From an uncultured Saprospiraceae bacterium (lineage in GTDB: Bacteria; Bacteroidota; Bacteroidia; Chitinophagales; Saprospiraceae): DNA of 40,297 bases. Below, piece by piece: positions 34,472-40,297 of this stretch. How positions within the stretch are numbered: position 1 is the stretch's first letter; every line of letters begins with the position of its first letter. The translations under genes and the position numbers were made by a program. The DNA is taken from contig CALFBG010000247.1 of assembly GCA_937951685.1 (NCBI GenBank), positions 1 through 40,297 on the forward strand, written 5' to 3'. A model generated the notes under the pieces. It was not told the origin of the DNA. It made no database searches and saw nothing but the letters and a program-made list of their open reading frames with translations.

Positions 34472-35996
34472 ATGCGCCTTTTTGTATTAGGCTTAAAATT
34501 TCTTCTAGATATTCTCGGTGATTGGACAAACGAGGTACTTTGCTTTGTCCGCCGTATTTTCCTTTAGACTTTAGCCATCCGTGAAAAGTGCCTTTGGGAG
34601 CTAAATGCAAGCGTAGTCTTTCTAAGGCTAAACTTTTAAAGCGTTTGGCTTCGTAATCAGAATTGATGCATTGCAAATTTTCGTCGAGGAGTTCGTTAAA
34701 CTTGTCCACGTCTTTTGGTGCTTTTTCAAACTCTACGATCCATTCGTGTCCGCCTTTCTCTTTACCACTAAAATAAATTGGTGCAACGGTGTATTCCCGA
34801 ATTTTAGCATCAAGCTGCTGACAAGTCTTCGACAAAGCCATATCTGTATTCGCAACAATCACTTCCTCTCCAAAAGCATTAACGAATTGTTTAGTCCGCC
34901 CCGTAATAACGATTTTATAAGGACTCGTAGCAGTAAAACGAATAGTATCTCCTGGCACGTAGCGCCACAGTCCACTGTTTGTACTAATGACCATCGCATA
35001 GTTTTTTCCGACCTCTACGGCGTGGAGCGGAATTGCTTTAGGATTTTCTTGGTGCCATTCTTCCATCGGTAAGAATTCATAGTAAATGCCATTATCTAAA
35101 AGCAACAAAAGATCGTTGCTCTTCAAATCATTCTGAATGGCAAAATACCCTTCCGTTGCATTATAAATTTCCATATACTGAAGATCGGCAGAAGGCAACA
35201 ACTCTTGAAATTGTTCGCGGTATGGAATGAAACTTACGCCACCGTGAATATATACTTCCAGTTCGGGCCAAACTTCCAGCATATTGGACTTTCCCGTAAT
35301 TTCTAAAATACGCCTAAACAAAACGATGGTCCAAGTAGGAACACCACCGATCATGACCATTTTGCGTTCTTTACTGACAATTTCTGCCATCTTGCTAATC
35401 TTATCTTCCCAATTATCCATCAAGGCCGTTTCCAAATCCGGCGTAAAGAAAGGACGTGCCACATATGGCATTCGATCTATCATAATCGCCGATACATCTC
35501 CAATTCGCGTTTTAGGGTACGGGGCAAAATGTGATAAGCTTCCGCCCATTAATAAACTTTTGCATTCAAATTGTCTCGCATCGGGTTTATTTTGGTATAC
35601 CAAATTGATGGTATCCCAAGTACCCCGAATGTGGCAAGTCCGTAGATTTTGGCTAGAAATAGGAATAAATTTACTTCGATCGCTAGTCGTACCAGAGGAT
35701 TTAGAAAACCAGCGCGTTCGGCCATTCCAGAGGATATCTTTTTCGCCATGCATCATACGATTGATGTAAGGCTTCAAACTTTCATAGTCTTGTATTGGAA
35801 CACGTTCTGCGAAGGCATCAGCGGATTTGATGCTTGCATAATCGAACCGTTTTCCCCATTCGGTATTTTTTGCCGTTTTCAACAACTGAAAGAGTAGTGC
35901 TTCTTGTACTTTATGAGGATGTTTCATAAAATGTTCAATCCGCTTTATACGTTGCGAAAAATACCAGGCGAATATTTTATTGATTGACTTTCTCAC
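34470..35996 (-). CDS. GH3 auxin-responsive promoter family protein (acyl-adenylate/thioester-forming type)
   Basis: A 508-residue protein of the GH3 family. Plant GH3 enzymes adenylate carboxylic acids and conjugate them to amino acids; bacterial members have unknown substrates. The ATP-binding motif I is FSKSSGTTSDRSKFIPIS (about 98-115). Other blocks are YMEIYNATEGYFAIQND (about 275-291, motif II) and ALHAVEVGKNYAMVISTNSG, then WRYVPGDTIRF (motif III, Asp-containing). VITGRTKQFVNAFGEEVI marks the hinge to the small C-terminal domain, which ends HLAPKGTFHGWLKSKGKYGG. Length is near that of plant GH3. Such genes are common in Bacteroidota. A T-rich hairpin lies just upstream. Substrate not predictable. 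Confidence 0.9.
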   Translation of the reverse strand: MRKSINKIFAWYFSQRIKRIEHFMKHPHKVQEALLFQLLKTAKNTEWGKRFDYASIKSADAFAERVPIQDYESLKPYINRMMHGEKDILWNGRTRWFSKSSGTTSDRSKFIPISSQNLRTCHIRGTWDTINLVYQNKPDARQFECKSLLMGGSLSHFAPYPKTRIGDVSAIMIDRMPYVARPFFTPDLETALMDNWEDKISKMAEIVSKERKMVMIGGVPTWTIVLFRRILEITGKSNMLEVWPELEVYIHGGVSFIPYREQFQELLPSADLQYMEIYNATEGYFAIQNDLKSNDLLLLLDNGIYYEFLPMEEWHQENPKAIPLHAVEVGKNYAMVISTNSGLWRYVPGDTIRFTATSPYKIVITGRTKQFVNAFGEEVIVANTDMALSKTCQQLDAKIREYTVAPIYFSGKEKGGHEWIVEFEKAPKDVDKFNELLDENLQCINSDYEAKRFKSLALERLRLHLAPKGTFHGWLKSKGKYGGQSKVPRLSNHREYLEEILSLIQKGA

Positions 35997-36010
35997 AAGT
36001 TTGTTTTACT

Positions 36011-36039
36011 AAAAAAAATCACGCTTGCTAGTAGCAAGC
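36011..36039 (-). terminator. Palindromic hairpin with T-run just before the GH3 gene
   Basis: On the minus strand GCTTGCTA-C-TAGCAAGC (complement of 36023-36039) is followed by GTGA and T8 (complement of 36011-36018). It could end read-through from uvrA 240 bp upstream, attenuate GH3, or be an operator; the very short loop weakens the terminator reading. The rest of 36040-36276 shows nothing I can identify. Confidence 0.4.
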
Positions 36040-36276
36040 ACTTACTTGTGTTGTTTAGATGAACCTCTTTTCCCAAATAATTGCGCTCCTTTAAAGTTTC
36101 GTTGCCAAAATAGCTGCAACTGTAAGCATTTCCCCAGTATAACCGTTGATTTCTCTGAGTGTTCAAATTCAGTCTTTCTATCACAACCTTCTCAAAATAA
36201 GGAATTTTGCGCTAAGAGCGTACGTAAAACCCCATTAATTGGTCAGAACAGACAAATTAAGCAGGAACCGTAAGGC

Positions 36277-39117
36277 TTATAGCTCTAATTTCAAGAAAGT
36301 TCCCGTATGACTTTCTGTGTGTTTAGCTATTTTTTCTGGTGTTCCCGCACAAAGCACCTCTCCACCTCGTCGACCACCTTCCAAGCCAATATCAATGATA
36401 TAATCTGCTACTTTGATCACATCCATATTATGTTCAATAATGATTATGGTGTTTCCTTTGTCGACCAACTTATTGAGTACCCGCAACAATTGTTGAATAT
36501 CTTCGAAGTGCAGTCCCGTTGTCGGTTCATCTAAAATATACAGCGTTCTTCCCGTATCCCGTTTGGAAAGTTCTTCTGATAATTTCACCCGTTGTGCTTC
36601 TCCTCCAGAGAGTGTTGTAGCTTGTTGTCCCAGCGTGATATATCCTAAGCCAACATCTTCTAGGGTTTTTATTTTACGATGAATATTAGGAATATTTTCG
36701 AAAAAAGTGACGGCTTCGCTGACCGTCATACTGAGTACATCATTAATGGATCTTCCTTTGTAAAGAATTTCCAAGGTTTCTCGATTATAACGCCGCCCCA
36801 TACATTGCTCACAATCCACCTGTACATCAGGTAAGAAATTCATTTCAATGACGCGCTTACCAGCGCCTTGGCATTCTTCACAGCGTCCGCCCTTCACGTT
36901 AAAAGAGAAGCGTCCCATTTTATAGCCCCGAATTTTAGCTTCGGGCAAGACCGCAAATATTTTTCGAATATCCGTAAAAAGTCCCGTATAAGTCGCGGGA
37001 TTAGAGCGTGGTGTTCGCCCGATTGGCGACTGATCAATTTCGATAACTTTATCGATATGTTCTAGCCCTTTAATTTCTTTATAAGCTAAAGGCTTTTTAC
37101 GACTTTTATAAAAATGTTGGCGCAGAATAGGATAAAGGGTTTCGTTGATCAAGGTAGATTTCCCACTACCGGAGACTCCCGTAACGCAGCAAAATGTACC
37201 GAGTGGAATTTTAATAGAAACATTTTTTAGGTTATTTCCCGTTGCACCTTTCAACTCTAAATACTCGCCCTTTCCTTTTCTCCGTTCTTTTGGAACTTCT
37301 ATTTTTTTCCTTGCCTTAAGGTAATCCGACGTTAAGGTTTTCTTTTTCAAAAAGTCTTTGGGCTTGCCCGCTGCTACTAGCTCACCACCCAATTTTCCCG
37401 CGCCTGGACCTAAATCAATAATATAATCAGAAGCCATCATGATATCTTTATCATGCTCAACGACCAAAACCGTATTCCCGATATCTGTCAATTCTCGCAA
37501 AGCTTCGATCAGTCGTTGATTGTCCCGTTGGTGAAGACCAATGCTTGGTTCGTCTAGAATATAAGTAATTCCCGTCAACTGAGAACCAATTTGCGTTGCC
37601 AAGCGAATCCGTTGTGATTCTCCTCCTGATAAAGTTCTAGCAGGACGATTAAGCGCTAAGTAATCCAATCCGACGTGCAATAAAAAACCGAGTCGCAAGC
37701 GAATTTCTTTTAGCACATCTTTGGCGATCAGAGCTTTCCGCCCCTTCATGCTTCCCTCTAAATCTTGCATCCAAAAAGCCAACTCTTTGATATCCATGAG
37801 GGCTAATTCAGAAATATTTTTGTCTTGAATTTTGAAGTGTCGAGATTCTTTTTTGAGTCGTTGCCCCTGACAAGCCTCACAAGTATCAATCGTCAAAAAT
37901 TCTTCGGCCCAGCGTCTAATTTTTTCAGAGCTAGAATCTTTGTACCAACGCAATAACATATTCGTCAGACCGTCGTAAGCCAGATTATAAGTAAAATCAT
38001 TTTTGCTATAATTCATATTGACGGCGAAGGTATCATTACCGCCGTACAGAATAAGTTCTAGCGCTTCTTTAGGAATATCTTTAACGGGCGTTGAAAACGT
38101 AAACTTATATTTTTTAGCAATTGCGCGCAATTGCTTGAACGTAAGGTTTTCTCTCACTTCCCCAAAGGGCAAGATCCCTTGTTTATTGATACTTTTTTTA
38201 TCGTCGGGAATGACTTTGTCTAAATCTACTTTCTGTACTTCCCCTAAACCTTTACAGGCAGGGCAAGCACCGTAAGGCGAGTTAAAAGAAAACGCATTGG
38301 GAGAAGGTTCTTCGTAAGAAAGTCCCGTTTCAGTATCCATCAAATGCTTGCTAAAAGGAGTAACAAGACCGGTGTCATTATCCATAATCATAATCAGACC
38401 GTTTCCCATTTTCAAGGCGGTTCCAACCGATTGTGCGAGGCGATCATTCCGATCCTTTTGTACTTTTATCCGGTCGATAACGACTTCGATATCATGTACT
38501 TTATAGCGATCCAATTGCATAGAAGGAACGATATCTAAAATCTCTTCATCTACGCGTACCTTAGTGTAACCTTGTTTTCTGATTTGATCAAATAGCTCAC
38601 GGTAGTGTCCTTTCCGCCCTCTAACTAAAGGCGCGAGGATAAGTATTTTTTTATTTTTAAAATTACTTTGCAAATGTTCGTTAATCTGATCCTCGTTGAA
38701 CTTCACCATTTTCTTACCCGTGGTGTAGGCATAAGCATCTCCGACTCTGGCGAAGAGTAATCGCATAAAATCGTAAATTTCGGTAATGGTCCCAACGGTA
38801 GAGCGAGGATTTCGCCCCGTCGTCTTTTGTTCAATGGAAATTACAGGACTTAATCCGGTGATCTGCTCAACGTCTGGTCGTTCCATCTCTCCAATGAACT
38901 GTCGAGCGTAAGCCGTAAATGTTTCCATGTAGCGTCGCTGACCTTCTGCGTAAATGGTATCAAAAGCCAAGGAAGATTTTCCACTACCACTGATGCCCGT
39001 AATTACGACGAGTTGATTCCGAGGAATACTAACATCTACGTTTTTCAAGTTGTGAACTCTAGCCCCAACTACCTCAATAAAATCATTTATACCGGAAGCC
39101 TTTTTTTTCTTTGCCAT
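36277..39117 (-). CDS. uvrA: Excinuclease ABC subunit A (UvrA)
   Basis: UvrA recognises bulky DNA damage and loads UvrB in nucleotide excision repair. The 946-residue protein has two ABC ATPase modules. The first Walker A is GISGSGKSSLAFDTIYAEGQ (about 41-60), and its signature is TLSGGESQRIRLATQIGSQL. The second Walker A is GVSGSGKSTLINETLYP (about 640-656), with signature TLSGGEAQRVKLSEELSKRD and Walker B LYILDEPTTGLHFEDI. Zinc-finger cysteines are CPACKGLGE with CEACQGQR, and CEECQGAGKR with CEQCMGRRY. Length and order match E. coli UvrA. A promoter box lies about 110 bp upstream. A second uvrA paralogue, if any, is outside the window. Confidence 0.97.
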   Translation of the reverse strand: MAKKKKASGINDFIEVVGARVHNLKNVDVSIPRNQLVVITGISGSGKSSLAFDTIYAEGQRRYMETFTAYARQFIGEMERPDVEQITGLSPVISIEQKTTGRNPRSTVGTITEIYDFMRLLFARVGDAYAYTTGKKMVKFNEDQINEHLQSNFKNKKILILAPLVRGRKGHYRELFDQIRKQGYTKVRVDEEILDIVPSMQLDRYKVHDIEVVIDRIKVQKDRNDRLAQSVGTALKMGNGLIMIMDNDTGLVTPFSKHLMDTETGLSYEEPSPNAFSFNSPYGACPACKGLGEVQKVDLDKVIPDDKKSINKQGILPFGEVRENLTFKQLRAIAKKYKFTFSTPVKDIPKEALELILYGGNDTFAVNMNYSKNDFTYNLAYDGLTNMLLRWYKDSSSEKIRRWAEEFLTIDTCEACQGQRLKKESRHFKIQDKNISELALMDIKELAFWMQDLEGSMKGRKALIAKDVLKEIRLRLGFLLHVGLDYLALNRPARTLSGGESQRIRLATQIGSQLTGITYILDEPSIGLHQRDNQRLIEALRELTDIGNTVLVVEHDKDIMMASDYIIDLGPGAGKLGGELVAAGKPKDFLKKKTLTSDYLKARKKIEVPKERRKGKGEYLELKGATGNNLKNVSIKIPLGTFCCVTGVSGSGKSTLINETLYPILRQHFYKSRKKPLAYKEIKGLEHIDKVIEIDQSPIGRTPRSNPATYTGLFTDIRKIFAVLPEAKIRGYKMGRFSFNVKGGRCEECQGAGKRVIEMNFLPDVQVDCEQCMGRRYNRETLEILYKGRSINDVLSMTVSEAVTFFENIPNIHRKIKTLEDVGLGYITLGQQATTLSGGEAQRVKLSEELSKRDTGRTLYILDEPTTGLHFEDIQQLLRVLNKLVDKGNTIIIIEHNMDVIKVADYIIDIGLEGGRRGGEVLCAGTPEKIAKHTESHTGTFLKLEL

Positions 39118-39225
39118 GCTGGATTTTTATACCATTTTTTTACAAGTGTTGTTTAAGTAGGTTTACGAATTTATTAAACAACTTCATCTTAAAAAGTAAC
39201 GCGCGTGTTGTTTTTGATTATTTTG

Positions 39226-39233
39226 CAAAAGTA
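39226..39233 (-). promoter_or_regulatory. Candidate -7 promoter box (TACTTTTG) for uvrA
   Basis: The minus strand reads TACTTTTG, a full TAnnTTTG match, 108 bp before the uvrA ATG at 39117. A partial -33 (GTTTTC) lies upstream at near-correct spacing. I see no LexA-type box near it. Confidence 0.45.
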
Positions 39234-39267
39234 AAGAAAATCTATTATTTGAAAACGAATCACTTTT

Positions 39268-40092
39268 TTACACTGCTACTTCCATCACTAATCTCTTCAC
39301 AATCAACCGCAGTTTAGGTTCTGCCACCCGCGCTACCCCAATGACTTCTTCTATGGTTGTTTCCGTAATACTTTCGATGGGGTAACACTGATTAGAAACG
39401 ATGGATGCTACAAAAACCGTCATACCTGAATGCCGCGCAACGATCACTTCTGGTACCGTAGACATCCCTACTAAATCGCCACCAACACGATGAATAAAAT
39501 TATACTCCGCAGGAGTTTCCAAATTAGGTCCTTGCAAGGCAAAGTAAACCCCTTCGTGAAAACGAATATTAGCTTCCGTGGCAATTTTTTTAGCTTGTTC
39601 GATCAACGTACGATCGTACGTCTTGAGCATATCGGGAAAGCGAGGACCTAATCGTTCGTCATTGATCCCTCGGAGTGGATTTTCCGGTTGAAAGTTAATA
39701 TGATCTTTGACGAAAACAATATCCCCAGGCAAAAAATCTGGATTGGTGCTTCCTGCCGCGTTGGAGATAAACAATCGCTGGACGCCTAAAAATTTTAATA
39801 CCCGAACCGGAAACGTCACTTGTTTCATGCTATAACCTTCATAATAATGAAAGCGGCCGGCCATTGCGACAATTGGCTTTCCAGCTATTGCACCAAATAC
39901 TAATTTCCCTTTGTGGCTTTGGACCGTAGATACAGGAAAATGAGGGATATCCTTGTAAGGAATCTCATCGTAGACATCAATCGCATCTGTCAAGTTTCCG
40001 AGTCCAGTCCCTAGAATAATACCATATTGAGGCTTATAAGAGGTTTTAGTTCTGATGTATTTTACGGCTTCTTGAATTTGGTCGTATTTCAT
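39268..40092 (-). CDS. Purine-nucleoside phosphorylase (trimeric PNP type)
   Basis: A 274-residue enzyme that splits inosine or guanosine with phosphate to the base plus ribose 1-phosphate, in purine salvage. Visible motifs are YGIILGTGLGNLTDAID (phosphate-binding GTGLG, about 24-40), HFPVSTVQSHKGKLVFG, MAGRFHYYEGYSMKQVTFPV (about 77-96), LFISNAAGSTNPDFLPGDIV, GPNLETPAEYNFIHRVGGDL and VGMSTVPEVIVARHSGM. Length and motifs are those of the trimeric, mammalian-like PNP (punA/deoD2 type), not the hexameric DeoD. The start ATG at 40092 gives MKYDQIQEAVKYIR. It is 150 bp from uvrA on the same strand but the uvrA promoter lies between, so it is probably a separate unit. Confidence 0.95.
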   Translation of the reverse strand: MKYDQIQEAVKYIRTKTSYKPQYGIILGTGLGNLTDAIDVYDEIPYKDIPHFPVSTVQSHKGKLVFGAIAGKPIVAMAGRFHYYEGYSMKQVTFPVRVLKFLGVQRLFISNAAGSTNPDFLPGDIVFVKDHINFQPENPLRGINDERLGPRFPDMLKTYDRTLIEQAKKIATEANIRFHEGVYFALQGPNLETPAEYNFIHRVGGDLVGMSTVPEVIVARHSGMTVFVASIVSNQCYPIESITETTIEEVIGVARVAEPKLRLIVKRLVMEVAV

Positions 40093-40106
40093 AGCTCTTG
40101 TTTAAG

Positions 40107-40197
40107 TTCCAAATCACAAAATCCAAATTCCAAAACACTTGACTTTTGGACAAGCCTTCGGGTAAACCTTGGGCAGTTAAAAATTTGTGATTTGGAA
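40107..40197. repeat. Intergenic inverted repeat (14-bp arms)
   Basis: TTCCAAATCACAAA (40107-40120) and TTTGTGATTTGGAA (40184-40197) are perfect inverted repeats separated by 63 bp, with weaker similarity beyond (TCCAAATTCCAAAACACTTG on the left, AATTGAGTTTTG on the right). Repetitive TTCCAAATTCC-type sequence between genes is common in this group of bacteria, from memory. It may be a small mobile palindromic element. Confidence 0.4.
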
Positions 40198-40237
40198 ATT
40201 GAGTTTTGAATATTGGTCCTTGGTCTTTTTAGATTAA

Positions 40238-40297
40238 TTAATCAACGATTAGAGTTTTTTTATCCAAATCTTGTTGAAGCATATTCTCAGGTAGTTC
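40238..40297 (-). CDS. C-terminal end of an unidentified gene (19 residues visible)
   Basis: The minus strand from the window edge reads ELPENMLQQDLDKKTLIVD and stops with TAA at 40238-40240. The composition is protein-like and the frame is open to the edge, but 19 residues are too few for a family call. It would be the next gene upstream of the PNP gene on the same strand. In many Bacteroidota lpxK precedes this PNP, but I cannot confirm that here. Confidence 0.45.
   Translation of the reverse strand, partial: ELPENMLQQDLDKKTLIVD

Noticed and set aside
34671..35072. 133-codon plus-strand ORF inside the GH3 gene
   Set aside because: Antisense shadow of the GH3 coding sequence, whose motifs are intact on the other strand.

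Overview
The window looks like chromosomal DNA of a member of the Bacteroidota, probably a Saprospiraceae/Lewinella-type bacterium (the family-level placement is inference). Reasons: AT-rich DNA, families that are mostly or entirely Bacteroidota (DUF2723, DUF4834-like, DUF4837, choice-of-anchor V with a type IX secretion sorting tail), many lipoproteins, weak Shine-Dalgarno sites, and several promoters with the Bacteroidota -7 box TAnnTTTG. I see no tRNA, rRNA, CRISPR array, prophage or intact insertion sequence.

Layout. 1-2986 is a minus-strand operon: DUF4834-like small membrane protein, RluA-family pseudouridine synthase, ThiL, and a MutS-family protein cut by the window edge. 3500-8912 runs on the plus strand: a large DUF2723 glycosyltransferase-like membrane protein, RpiB, and an M28 lipoprotein peptidase. 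8913-10378 is unusual: three tandem copies of a structured repeat (hairpin, G-rich loop, distal C-rich motif), a small unknown ORF, and a candidate stress promoter in front of htpG. 12346-13880 is an ECF sigma factor with a zinc-finger anti-sigma/TPR protein. 14007-25820 holds a DUF4837 lipoprotein, a two-haem-motif cytochrome lipoprotein, an SRPBCC-GyrI protein, a MoxR ATPase, a VanX-like dipeptidase, a TlpA-like thioredoxin lipoprotein, LigA, a T9SS-exported CxxCH protein and an acyltransferase. A 161-bp MITE-like element with 5-bp target duplications lies between ligA and the thioredoxin gene.

26189-31276 is a plus-strand block: a CotH-kinase/lamin-tail membrane protein, a Kir-type potassium channel, then a second ECF module (sigma factor, membrane-anchored putative anti-sigma, Spy/CpxP-like periplasmic protein). 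A TPR protein follows at 32116-33519. 33.6-34.47 kb has no convincing gene but is bracketed by a good promoter and a good terminator, so it may make a non-coding RNA. The right end is minus-strand: a GH3-family protein, UvrA, purine nucleoside phosphorylase, and the last 19 codons of an unidentified gene.

Most genes are ordinary housekeeping or envelope genes. The parts that deserve a second look are the tandem structured repeats at 9.0-9.6 kb, the MITE-like element at 21.5-21.7 kb, the promoter-terminator bracketed gap at 33.7-34.5 kb, and the htpG upstream region.
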